From assembly GCF_039537585.1 (NCBI RefSeq), contig NZ_BAABAU010000004.1, forward strand, positions 62,001-126,000: DNA of 64,000 nt, written 5' to 3'. Origin of the DNA: Frondihabitans peucedani (lineage in GTDB: Bacteria; Actinomycetota; Actinomycetes; Actinomycetales; Microbacteriaceae). Position numbers and translations under genes: made by a program. Positions within the stretch are counted from its first letter, which is position 1. The number at the start of each line of letters is the position of its first letter. Below the pieces are notes generated by a model. The model made no database searches. It saw only the letters and a list, made by a program, of their open reading frames with translations, and was not told where the DNA came from. Below, piece by piece: positions 50,647 to 59,146 of this stretch.

Positions 50647-51441
50647 ATGGCATTCGATATCGACAAGTACGCCGCGACCTCTGAGCGCCTCGGCTGGGAC
50701 GACCTCGATCTCGATCACTTCCGCGAGAACCCCCTCTCGCCCGAGACGCTGCGCACGCTCCGCTACATGGCCGACGTCGAGTACCACACGGTCTGCTACA
50801 CCCGCGACCTGCTGACCACCCCCTCCCACAAGGAGGGCGAGATCTCGACCTTCATGACCATGTGGAACCGCGAGGAGTTCTGGCACGGCGAGGCCCTCGG
50901 AGCCGTCCTCGAGGTGCACGGCATCACGGTCGACTACGACGCCCTCCGCGCCTCGCGCCTCAAGCTCGGCTGGCGCGACCGCCTCGACCCGATCAAGCAG
51001 TCCATGCTGGGCAAGATCGTCGGCAGCGACTTCGTCGCCGTCCACATGTCGTGGGGCGCCGCCAACGAGTGGTCGGCCGTCAGCGCGTACAAGCGCATGG
51101 CCGAGCTCGAGACCGACCCGGTGCTCGGCGAGCTCCTCCGCAGGATCGCGAAGCAGGAGACCCGCCACGTCGCCTTCTACGTGTCGCAGGCCCGCGCCCG
51201 CCTCGAGAAGAGCAAGCGCGCCCAGAAGCTCACCCGTCTGCTCCTGTCGAAGTTCTGGGCCCCCGTCGGTTCCAGCATCATGGACCGCGACGACGTCCAG
51301 TTCGTCTTCGGCCAGATCATGTCGGGCGTCGACGGCCGCCGTGAGATGCGCAAGCTCGACAACAACATCGCGAGCCTCCCCGGCATGAAGGGCCTCACCA
51401 TCTTCGAGAAGGCCCTCGACGGCCTCGGGGTCGCGGCCTGA
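50647..51441 (+). CDS. Ferritin-like diiron protein
   Basis: 264 aa, all-helical. The full diiron ligand set is seen: E45 (VEYHT), E77-x2-H80 (EEFWH), E141 (NEW) and E171-x2-H174 (ETRH). This places it with ferritin-like oxygenases/desaturases (AurF, acyl-ACP desaturase superfamily) rather than iron-storage ferritins. Its substrate may be the acyl or alkyl chain of the lipid made by the neighbouring enzymes. The start MAFDIDKY at 50647 is preferred; the GTG at 50614 has its purine-rich site only 3 bp away and lies before a hairpin. Last gene of the three-gene plus-strand unit. Confidence 0.75.
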   Translation: MAFDIDKYAATSERLGWDDLDLDHFRENPLSPETLRTLRYMADVEYHTVCYTRDLLTTPSHKEGEISTFMTMWNREEFWHGEALGAVLEVHGITVDYDALRASRLKLGWRDRLDPIKQSMLGKIVGSDFVAVHMSWGAANEWSAVSAYKRMAELETDPVLGELLRRIAKQETRHVAFYVSQARARLEKSKRAQKLTRLLLSKFWAPVGSSIMDRDDVQFVFGQIMSGVDGRREMRKLDNNIASLPGMKGLTIFEKALDGLGVAA

Positions 51442-51502
51442 CACAGCCCCTCTGCGGGCTGACGCAGGCTCTCACGCGGGCTGGCACAGGCTCTCTCCGG
51501 CC

Positions 51503-51511
51503 TGTGGACAA
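51503..51511 (-). promoter_or_regulatory. DnaA-box-like site upstream of the MoxR operon
   Basis: TGTGGACAA, exact copy of the site at 42112, 40 bp upstream of the first gene of the operon at 51551. Confidence 0.4.
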
Positions 51512-51550
51512 CGGAGAGCCACGCGGCCGCGGTCGGGTAGCGTCGATTCC

Positions 51551-52321
51551 ATGAGCAGCGAGAGCACCGAGACCGAGGAGCGCACCAGGCGCGTCCCGGT
51601 CGCCGCGCTGCTCGCGGGCGTCCTCGCGATCCTGATCGCCGTGGGCGCCGCCGTCGGAGGCTCGCTCCGGTTCACCGGTCCGCGGTGGTTCCCGGGCATG
51701 ACGATCACGCCGAGGCCGCTCGTCCAGACGAACTCGCCTCGCCCGATCGCGAGCTCCACGCCTCCGCCCGCGCCTCGCACGCACCCGGGTCCCGACCTCA
51801 CCTGGCTCGTGGTCCTCCTCGCCGTCCTGGCCCTCGCGGCGGTCGCCTTCTTCGTCGTGCGCTGGCTCGTCAAGCGCCTCCGCGCCCGCACCACCGGCGT
51901 CGTCGCGCCCCTCAGCGACATCACCGACCTGACCGACGTGCCCGACGACCCCTCGGTCGAGACGAGCATGCCCTACCTCCGGCGGGGGCTCCGACGGGCC
52001 CTGGCCGCCCTCGACGAAGACCGGTCGCCGCGCGACGCGATCATCGAGGCCTGGCTGGGCCTCCAGGAGGCAGCCGAAGACGCAGGATTCCGCCGCACCG
52101 AGTCGGAGACGCCGACCGAGTTCACCTCCCGCATCCTGGAGCGCGTCGAGGTCGACCCGGTCGCGCTGTCGACGCTGCGGCGGCTGTACCTCGCCGTGCG
52201 CTTCGGCGACGCGACCGCGAGCCCCGACGACGTCGCCTCGGCGCGGCGGTCGCTCGAGACCCTGCAGGCCCAGTGGGAGCAGCACGGCACGGCCGAGCCC
52301 GACGGCGAGGCGGCCCCGTGA
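51551..52321 (+). CDS. DUF4129-domain membrane protein
   Basis: 256 aa. Two membrane segments (PVAALLAGVLAILIAVGAAV and WLVVLLAVLALAAVAFFVV) and a C-terminal DUF4129 domain with PYLRRGLRRALAALDED, ETPTEFTSRILE and RLYLAVRFGDA. DUF4129 is usually the C-terminal module of transglutaminase-like membrane proteins in MoxR-DUF58 operons; here it stands without the transglutaminase. First gene of a five-gene operon; the next start overlaps its stop (GTGA). Confidence 0.8.
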   Translation: MSSESTETEERTRRVPVAALLAGVLAILIAVGAAVGGSLRFTGPRWFPGMTITPRPLVQTNSPRPIASSTPPPAPRTHPGPDLTWLVVLLAVLALAAVAFFVVRWLVKRLRARTTGVVAPLSDITDLTDVPDDPSVETSMPYLRRGLRRALAALDEDRSPRDAIIEAWLGLQEAAEDAGFRRTESETPTEFTSRILERVEVDPVALSTLRRLYLAVRFGDATASPDDVASARRSLETLQAQWEQHGTAEPDGEAAP

Positions 52322-52863
52322 TCGAACCCGACGACGACAGGATCCAGCGCCCGCTCCGACCGGTCCTGCGTCTCTTTGCGCCCCCGCTCCGCCGTCTCAC
52401 CGTCCTCGTCCTGGTCCTCGCCCTCGTCGTCGGGGCGACCTGCTGGTACTTCGGGCTCGAGATCCCCCGGTCCGCCCTGGTGTCGGTCGCGGCCGCCGCG
52501 ATCGGCGTCACCTGGATCGCCGTGCAGAAGGCCGACGCCGCCGTCTGGCCCGCACGGCCCGCACGGAGGTCCCCGGGGGCGCGACGCGACGTCGAGACGC
52601 TGAGCTGGTCGATGAAGACGCGCGGCGGCGTCCACGAGAAGACGCTCGGCCGGGCGAGGGAGGCCGCACGGCACCGGCTGCTGTTCCTGTACGGTCTCGA
52701 CCTCTTCGATCCTGCCGACCGCGACGAGATCGAGCAGGTGCTCGCGCCCGGCGTCGTCCGCACCCTGATGACGCGGCGGCGCTCCAACCTCGACCTCGTC
52801 TCCTTCACCCGCCTGCTCAGCGCCATCGAGGCGCTGGGAACACCGACCGAGAGGCACTCGTGA
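52318..52863 (+). CDS. Membrane protein of the MoxR-DUF58 operon
   Basis: 181 aa, GTG start overlapping the previous stop. Two hydrophobic segments (LTVLVLVLALVVGATCWYF and ALVSVAAAAIGVTWIAVQ) and a charged C-terminal half (VETLSWSMKTRGGVHEKT; RRRSNLDLVSF). No known domain recognised; conserved position in actinobacterial MoxR operons. Overlaps the moxR start by 4 bp. Confidence 0.75.
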   Translation: MIEPDDDRIQRPLRPVLRLFAPPLRRLTVLVLVLALVVGATCWYFGLEIPRSALVSVAAAAIGVTWIAVQKADAAVWPARPARRSPGARRDVETLSWSMKTRGGVHEKTLGRAREAARHRLLFLYGLDLFDPADRDEIEQVLAPGVVRTLMTRRRSNLDLVSFTRLLSAIEALGTPTERHS

Positions 52864-53903
52864 CCACCTCGACCCCCGCTCCCGCCCTGTCGATCGACGA
52901 GGTCGCCGATCTCAGCCGCCGCATCCTCGACGAGGTCGGCCAGCTCGTCGTCGGAATGCGGCGTCCCCTCGAGCTCGCCCTCGCGAGCATCCTGGCGGGC
53001 GGTCACGTGCTGTTCGAAGACGTGCCGGGCCTCGGCAAGACCCTCGCGGCCAGGAGCCTCGCGCAGGCCTCCGGCCTCGACTTCCGGCGCCTGCAGTGCA
53101 CGCCCGACCTCCTCCCCGCCGACATCACCGGCTCGTTCCTGTACGCGCCGGCGACGGCCGAGTTCGTCTTCCGGCCCGGCCCGGTCTTCACGGGCCTCTT
53201 CCTGGCCGACGAGATCAACCGCACCTCGCCGAAGACGCAGTCGGCGCTCCTCGAGGCGATGGCCGAGGGCCAGGTGACGGTCGAGGGGCAGAGCTTCCCG
53301 CTGCCGAGGCCGTTCCACGTCATCGCGACGTCGAACCCGATCGAGTACGAGGGCACCTACGCTCTGCCCGAGGCGCAGCTCGACCGCTTCATGGTGCGGC
53401 TGGCCGTCGGCTATCCGGCCCGCGAGAGCGAGCAGCAGGTGCTCCTCAACCGGGTCGACCGGCGCCGCGAGGTCGGCGCCGTGTCGGCGGTGACGACGGC
53501 CGAGACCCTCGCGGCGATGCAGGCGACGGTCGAGAGCGTCCACGTCGACCCCGACATCGCGCTGTACTGCGTCGACCTCGTCCACGCGACGCGCGGCCAC
53601 CGCGACGTCCAGGTGGGCGCGTCGCCCCGAGGCGCGCAGGGGCTCATGCTGGTCGCGCGGGCTCGGGCCGTCATGGACGGCCGCGACTTCGTCGCCCCGG
53701 AGGACGTCAAGGCCGCGGCGATCCCCGTCCTCGCGCACCGCATCTCGCTTACCCCGCAGGCCTGGGCGAACGGCGTCGTCGCGGCCGCCATCATCGGCGG
53801 CATCGTGGCGCAGGTGGCCGGGCCCCCGGCGGTCGGCGTGAGCTCGTCCGCGGGTGCCGTCCGCACCGCGGGCGCTGCCGACGACACCCGGGAGGCGCGG
53901 TGA
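52860..53903 (+). CDS. MoxR-family AAA+ ATPase
   Basis: 347 aa. Walker A EDVPGLGKT (53-61), Walker B LFLADEINRTSP, sensor 1 IATSNPIEYEGTY and arginine-finger/sensor 2 region LPEAQLDRFMV, all intact. MoxR ATPases act as chaperones that mature or insert partner proteins, usually VWA/DUF58 proteins from the same operon. GTG start in a 4-bp overlap. Confidence 0.92.
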   Translation: MTTSTPAPALSIDEVADLSRRILDEVGQLVVGMRRPLELALASILAGGHVLFEDVPGLGKTLAARSLAQASGLDFRRLQCTPDLLPADITGSFLYAPATAEFVFRPGPVFTGLFLADEINRTSPKTQSALLEAMAEGQVTVEGQSFPLPRPFHVIATSNPIEYEGTYALPEAQLDRFMVRLAVGYPARESEQQVLLNRVDRRREVGAVSAVTTAETLAAMQATVESVHVDPDIALYCVDLVHATRGHRDVQVGASPRGAQGLMLVARARAVMDGRDFVAPEDVKAAAIPVLAHRISLTPQAWANGVVAAAIIGGIVAQVAGPPAVGVSSSAGAVRTAGAADDTREAR

Positions 53904-55231
53904 CCGACGGCGGTCCTCCCGCACCGCGCGCCGACACGACGCGCCGGGCTCCGCGCTGGTCGGTGAACCCGCCCGTGGCCTACGGGGCGTCGGCCGCCGT
54001 GCTCCTCGCGGGCCTCGCTCTCGTCACCGCGCATCCTGCGTTCGCGCTCCTCGCCCTGCCGCTCTTCCTCGCGGTCGCCGCCGGCGTCGACCGTCGGCCG
54101 CGCCGCGGCTCCGAGGTGACCGTCTCGACGCGCCTGAGCCCGGACCGCGACGGCAGCGGAGTCGGCTACGAGATCGCGTTCCGACTGCCCGAGGGCGTGG
54201 AGGGCGTCGCGATCCTGCTGAACGCCGCCGACGACCGGTCGCACCGCTTCGCCGCCGATCGCGCCACGGCCGGGCGCCTGGCCGGGACGATCCCGATCAC
54301 GCACTCCGGCCCGCAAGAGATCGCCGAGGTCTTCTACTCCCTGCTCGGGGCCTCCGGCATCGCGCTGACCTCGCCCGATCCCGGGCCGAGCAGCTCGAGG
54401 CTGATCCCCGCGCCGCGCCTCCGCATGGAGAGCCTGCCGATGCCCCACCGCGTCTTCGGCATCACCGGCGCCCACGGCTCGACCACGCCGGGCGACGGCG
54501 GCGAGTTCCGCGACGTCGCCCTCTTCACCCCCGGCGACCGCCTCCGCAGGATCGACTGGAAGGCGACCGCGCGCCGTGCCCAGGTCCCGGGAGAGCTCTA
54601 CGTCCGGCGCTCCTTCTCCACCGCCGACGCGATCGTCGTCCTGGTCGTCGACGACCGAGACGAGGTCGGCGCCGACGTCACCCGCTGGGCGGGCGCCAAG
54701 GGCGGCGTCACGACCTCGACCTCCCTCGACCTCGCCCGGGAGGCGGCGTCCTCGCTCGCGGCGGCCTACCTCGCGGCCGGCGACCGCGTGGGCTTCCGCG
54801 ACCTGGCCGGGACGGCCCGCTCCGTCGAGCCGGGCGGCGGCACCCGCCACCTCGAGCGCCTCCAGTCGACGATCGCCACGATCGCTCCCACCGGCGAGCC
54901 CGTGCGCTCCGTCCGAACCCCGATCGTCCCCGCCTCCTCCCTCGTCGTCGTCCTGTCGACCTTCCTCGACGAGCAGGCGGCCACGATGGCGATCACCTGG
55001 GCCTCGACCGGCCACCGGGTCGTCGCCGTCGACGTCCTGCCCGAGCCGGAGCTCCAGAGCGCCACCCGCGAGGAGCAGACGGCGTTCCGGCTGCTGATGC
55101 TCGAGCGGACCGATCGGCTCGACGGCATGACCGCCTCCGGGGTCGAGCGGATCCGCTGGGACTCCGCCGACGGCGGCGCCGTGCCAGCCGTTCAGCTCCG
55201 GCTCCTCAGCCGCCCGCGGAGGATGCGGTGA
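53900..55231 (+). CDS. DUF58 (VWA-like) membrane protein
   Basis: 443 aa. Two N-terminal membrane segments (VAYGASAAVLLAGLALVTAH; FALLALPLFLAVAAGV) and a DUF58 domain with FRDVALFTPGDRLRRIDWKA, the family signature, then a VWA-like fold with VVLVVDDRDEVG. It is the usual client of the MoxR ATPase encoded just upstream. GTG overlaps the MoxR stop. Confidence 0.88.
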   Translation: MTDGGPPAPRADTTRRAPRWSVNPPVAYGASAAVLLAGLALVTAHPAFALLALPLFLAVAAGVDRRPRRGSEVTVSTRLSPDRDGSGVGYEIAFRLPEGVEGVAILLNAADDRSHRFAADRATAGRLAGTIPITHSGPQEIAEVFYSLLGASGIALTSPDPGPSSSRLIPAPRLRMESLPMPHRVFGITGAHGSTTPGDGGEFRDVALFTPGDRLRRIDWKATARRAQVPGELYVRRSFSTADAIVVLVVDDRDEVGADVTRWAGAKGGVTTSTSLDLAREAASSLAAAYLAAGDRVGFRDLAGTARSVEPGGGTRHLERLQSTIATIAPTGEPVRSVRTPIVPASSLVVVLSTFLDEQAATMAITWASTGHRVVAVDVLPEPELQSATREEQTAFRLLMLERTDRLDGMTASGVERIRWDSADGGAVPAVQLRLLSRPRRMR

Positions 55232-55785
55232 GCGGCGTCGGCCGGCTCCTCGGCCGTCCGCAGGGATTCCCCGACATCGGCCCGACCGTCCCCGCCGCCG
55301 CCGTCACCGCGCTCACCGTCGTGGTCGGGGGCCTCACGTCGTTCCTCGTGATCGGCGTCAGCGGGTGGCTCGTGGTCGCCCTGCTGCTCGTCGTCGGGGC
55401 CGCCTCGCTTCCTCGCGGGCCGTTCGCGGCGATCCTGTCCGTGCTTCTGGCGGCGGCGCTCGTGGTCGACGGTCTGGACGGCTACACGGGCCGCTTCGTG
55501 ATCCTGCTGGCCGCCGTCCACCTGCTGCTGGTGGTCGCGTCGCTGTCGGCCTGGCTGCCGCTCCGCGCCCGGGTGCAGGTGGCCCTGCTGCGCCGGCCGC
55601 TCGTCCGCTACGTCGTCGTCCAGCTCATCGCCCAGGCCGTGGCGTTCGCCGTCCTGACGGTCGTCGCGCCGCAGGCAGACACCTCCGGGCCCGGGCTCGT
55701 CTGGCTCGGGATCGTCGCCGCCGCGGCCGCGCTCGCCCTGGCCGTCGCGATCCTGGTGCCCGCGCTCCTGCGTCCGTCCCGCTGA
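55228..55785 (+). CDS. Membrane protein at the end of the MoxR operon
   Basis: 185 aa, GTG start overlapping the DUF58 stop. About six hydrophobic helices (VTALTVVVGGLTSFLVIGVS; LVVALLLVVGAAS; YVVVQLIAQAVAFAVLTVVA; LVWLGIVAAAAALALAVAI). No recognised family; function presumably linked to the MoxR/DUF58 complex. Confidence 0.75.
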   Translation: MSGVGRLLGRPQGFPDIGPTVPAAAVTALTVVVGGLTSFLVIGVSGWLVVALLLVVGAASLPRGPFAAILSVLLAAALVVDGLDGYTGRFVILLAAVHLLLVVASLSAWLPLRARVQVALLRRPLVRYVVVQLIAQAVAFAVLTVVAPQADTSGPGLVWLGIVAAAAALALAVAILVPALLRPSR

Positions 55786-55831
55786 CGCGACGCCGGCACG
55801 ACAGGCGTCGATGCCGTCGCGCTGAGGGAGG

Positions 55832-56776
55832 CTAGAGCGAGGCCGGGACCTTATAGAACCACACGGTCGCGCCGGGGTGGTCCTTCGTGATGGCCGTGTC
55901 GAGGTCGCGGTAGTCGTAGTCGAGGTTGTGCCCGACGAGGGAGACCTGAGTCTTGCCGTCGACGGTCGCGAGGCGCGACACGATCATGACGTGGTCGGGC
56001 ACCCCGTTGCCGTTCCAGTCGAAGTAGGCGAGGTCGCCGATGGAGAGCTGCGACCGCTGCGTGCCGTCGAGCCGCGTGAAGCCGAGTGACGGCGTGCTCT
56101 TCAGCAGCGAGTCGAACGCCGGCGCGTAGCCCCACGACTCGCTGTGCGAGCCCGAGGAGTTGTAGTACCAGGCGTCGCTCTGCTTGAGACCGCGTGCGGC
56201 GAGGGCCTGGCTCACGAAGTTCTGGCAGTCGCCGCCCACGGCGTTAAAATTCGTGTACGAGGCGTTGTAGGTCGACGCGTTCCAGTGCGCGAAGGCGTAC
56301 TGCATCTCCTTGTCGACACCGGTCGTGGGCGCCCAGGTGTACTTCAGGGCCGAGCCGGAGACCTGCGCCGCGCCCTTGTAGACGGCGACGGCGCCGCTCG
56401 ACGGCTGGTAGTCGACGGCCGCCGGGACGGTCGCGGTGACCGTCTTCGCGTTCACGACCGTGACGTCGGTCGCGGCGACGCCGTTGAAGGTCACCTTGTC
56501 GACGCCGGTGAGCGAGGTGCCGCTGATCGTGGCCTTCTCGCCGCTGACGAGCGAGCCGCTCGCGGGCGTCACGGCCACCACAGCGGCGGGGCGAGACGAG
56601 CCCGACGATGAGCCAGACGAGCCCGAGCTTGAGCCGGAGCCCGCAGCGCTCGACTTCAGCGGCGACGCCTCCCCGAGCGTCGCGGGGGCGGCGGGCCCCG
56701 CTCCGGACGTGCAGCCGGCCATCAGCGCGGTCGTCACCAGGGCGGCGGAGACGGCTCCGGCCAGCTTCTTCTTCAT
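55832..56776 (-). CDS. Lipoprotein with IPT/TIG domain and putative amidase (amidase_6) domain
   Basis: 314 aa. Lipobox LMAGC (Cys21), then a Gly/Ser linker (GSGSSSGSSGSSSGSS), an IPT/TIG immunoglobulin-like domain (about 66-145: VVAVTPASGSLVSGEKATISG in part) and a C-terminal amidase_6 domain with NAVGGDCQNFVSQALAARG (catalytic Cys-type DCxNFVSQ), IGDLAYFDWNGNG and DHVMIVSRLA (His). The family is thought to cut cell-wall or peptide amides. ATG at 56776; the longer frame reads backwards through the neighbour's promoter. Confidence 0.8.
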   Translation of the reverse strand: MKKKLAGAVSAALVTTALMAGCTSGAGPAAPATLGEASPLKSSAAGSGSSSGSSGSSSGSSRPAAVVAVTPASGSLVSGEKATISGTSLTGVDKVTFNGVAATDVTVVNAKTVTATVPAAVDYQPSSGAVAVYKGAAQVSGSALKYTWAPTTGVDKEMQYAFAHWNASTYNASYTNFNAVGGDCQNFVSQALAARGLKQSDAWYYNSSGSHSESWGYAPAFDSLLKSTPSLGFTRLDGTQRSQLSIGDLAYFDWNGNGVPDHVMIVSRLATVDGKTQVSLVGHNLDYDYRDLDTAITKDHPGATVWFYKVPASL

Positions 56777-57000
56777 GCGGTCGATCCCCACTCGTTCGGC
56801 GGGCGTCACGTTACCATCCGGCCTTCCGAGGCAGCCGAGCGCAGGATCAGGAGCGCACCGTGACCGATCCGGAACCCGTCCGTCTAGGAATACCTCTGGC
56901 AGTCGTGTAAATTTGCATCGCGCGCAAGGAACGTCGAACAGAGGCAGCCCGTGCGTGCGCCGCCCGGCGAGGCGGTACCACCACAAGAGAAAGAGACACA

Positions 57001-58854
57001 ATGTCCCGGGTAGCAACAGCCGGTCCAGAGACGGCACCCGTCGAGCAGCAGGGTCTCATGACTCACCGGCAGATCCTGTTCGTCATCTTCGGCCTGATGG
57101 CGGGCATGTTCCTGTCGTCGCTCGACCAGACCATCGTCGGCACGGCGATCCGCACGATCGGCGACGACCTCCACGGCCTCGACCACCAGGCGTGGGTCAC
57201 CACCGCCTACCTCATCTGCTCGACGATCGCGACGCCGATCTACGGCAAGCTCTCCGACCTCTTCGGGCGTCGGCCCCTCTTCATCATCGCGATCGTGATC
57301 TTCCTCGTCGGCTCCGCCGCGGCGTCCTTCTCGACCTCGATGTACATGCTGGCCGCCTTCCGCGGCCTCCAGGGCCTCGGCGCAGGTGGCCTCATGGCGC
57401 TCCCGCTGACGATCATGGGCGACATCCTCGCTCCCCGTCAGCGCGCCAAGTACCAGGGCTACTTCCTCGCCGTCTTCGGCATCTCGAGCGTCATCGGCCC
57501 GCTGATCGGCGGCCTGTTCGCCGGCGCCGACCAGATCCTGTTCATCACCGGCTGGCGCTGGGTGTTCCTGCTCAACGTCCCGATCGGCGTCATCGCCCTC
57601 GTGATCGTCGGCATCTTCCTGCACATCCCCGGCCAGAAGCGCAAAGACAACATCCGCATCGACTGGTGGGGCGCCGCGATGGTCATCGTCGCCGCCGCGC
57701 CGCTGCTTCTCGTCGCCGAGCAGGGCCGCGAGTGGGGCTGGGGCTCGCTGAACGCCTGGGTCTGCTACGTCATCGGCGGTCTCGGCGTCATCGCCTTCAT
57801 CGTCGCGGAGCGCGCCATGGGCGACGCCGCGCTCATCCCGCTGAAGCTCTTCAAGAGCCGCACCTTCTCGATGGCCACCATCCTCGGCGTCCTGGTCGGC
57901 TTCGGCATGTTCGGCGCACTGCTGACCGTCCCGCTCTACCTGCAGCTGGTCAACGGCTCGACGCCCACCGAGTCGGGCTTCCAGATGCTCCCGATGATCC
58001 TGGGCCTGATGATCTCGTCGATCGTGTCGGGTCAGATCATCTCGCGCACCGGCAAGTACAAGATGTTCCCGCCGATCGGAACCGCCTTCATGATCCTGGG
58101 CTTCGCCTGGTTCACGCAGGTGTCGTACGACAAGCCCTGGTGGTACCTCTCGATCGGCATGGTCTTCGTCGGCCTCGGCCTCGGCCAGCTGATGCAGACG
58201 CTGACCCTGGCGTCGCAGAACTCGGTCGGCCCGCGCGACATCGGCGTGGCCACCTCGTCGTCGACGTTCTTCCGCCAGATCGGCGGAACGCTGGGCACGG
58301 CGATCCTGTTCTCGGTGCTCTTCTCGCGCCTGTCGTCGACCATCCCGGCGGCGTTCCGCGACAAGACCCTGGCCGCCGACCTCGCGAAGGCGTCGGCCGA
58401 CCCGAAGGTGGTCTCCGACCCGGCCAACTCCGGCATCCTGAAGCTGCTGTCCGAAGTGAAGTCGGGCAGCACGGCCGCCCTCGGCAACGCTCTGAACGGC
58501 GACACGTCGTTCCTGAACAAGGCCACGCTCGCCCTGAAGGCGCCGTTCCTCGACGGCTTCGCGAACGCGACGGTGACCGTCTTCACGATCGCGCTCGTCG
58601 TGGTGGCGGCGGCGTTCGTCCTGAGCTTCTTCCTCCGGCCGGCGCCGCTCCGCACCCGCTCGGCGATGGACGAGGCGGCCCACCAGGATCGCGAGGCCAA
58701 GGCAGCCGACGACGACGAGACCGCGCGCGCAGCGGTGGCCGCTCAGGCCGCAGCCAACGCGATGGGCTCGCCCGTCTCGCCCGACACCGGCAGCATCCGG
58801 GTCGTCACGCGCGACGAGACCGACGGCGACGACGAGACCGGTCGCCGCTCGTAG
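57001..58854 (+). CDS. MFS drug/proton antiporter, 14 TM (DHA2)
   Basis: 617 aa. Fourteen predicted membrane segments. Signature SSLDQTIVGTAIRTIGDDL (DHA2 motif D1), YGKLSDLFGRRPLF (motif A) and GISSVIGPLIGGLF (motif C). A 100-residue insert with KASADPKVV and a charged C-terminal tail are common in actinobacterial members. Exports drugs or lipidic compounds with proton exchange. Divergent from the amidase lipoprotein (224-bp gap); a hairpin follows the stop. Start ATG at 57001 after GAGAAAGAGA. Confidence 0.88.
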   Translation: MSRVATAGPETAPVEQQGLMTHRQILFVIFGLMAGMFLSSLDQTIVGTAIRTIGDDLHGLDHQAWVTTAYLICSTIATPIYGKLSDLFGRRPLFIIAIVIFLVGSAAASFSTSMYMLAAFRGLQGLGAGGLMALPLTIMGDILAPRQRAKYQGYFLAVFGISSVIGPLIGGLFAGADQILFITGWRWVFLLNVPIGVIALVIVGIFLHIPGQKRKDNIRIDWWGAAMVIVAAAPLLLVAEQGREWGWGSLNAWVCYVIGGLGVIAFIVAERAMGDAALIPLKLFKSRTFSMATILGVLVGFGMFGALLTVPLYLQLVNGSTPTESGFQMLPMILGLMISSIVSGQIISRTGKYKMFPPIGTAFMILGFAWFTQVSYDKPWWYLSIGMVFVGLGLGQLMQTLTLASQNSVGPRDIGVATSSSTFFRQIGGTLGTAILFSVLFSRLSSTIPAAFRDKTLAADLAKASADPKVVSDPANSGILKLLSEVKSGSTAALGNALNGDTSFLNKATLALKAPFLDGFANATVTVFTIALVVVAAAFVLSFFLRPAPLRTRSAMDEAAHQDREAKAADDDETARAAVAAQAAANAMGSPVSPDTGSIRVVTRDETDGDDETGRRS

Positions 58855-58870
58855 CACCCGCGTCGCACGG

Positions 58871-58907
58871 ACGGCCCGGCAGTCTCCTCGCGGAGCTGCC
58901 GGGCCGT
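58871..58907 (+). terminator. Hairpin terminator after the MFS gene
   Basis: ACGGCCCGGCA and TGCCGGGCCGT, perfect 11-bp arms, 16 bp after the stop. The inner sequence TCTCCTCGCGGAG adds a small second stem. Confidence 0.65.
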
Positions 58908-59146
58908 CGGCCTGCCGGGCCGTCGGTCTGCCGAACCGCGTGTCGCGCAGATCACGCATCTCCGATGCCGCCCGGCCACCCCGAATCCTCGAAGTCTCTG
59001 AGACGACGCAGGATCGCGCACGATCCGGCGTAGAACAGGATGCGGGCACGACCGCGCAACAGAACGACATGTGCCCGCCGTCGAGACGACGATCCGCGGT
59101 CGGAGTGTCACGATGGAAGCACCTCCCCGACGAAGGAACCCCGCAC

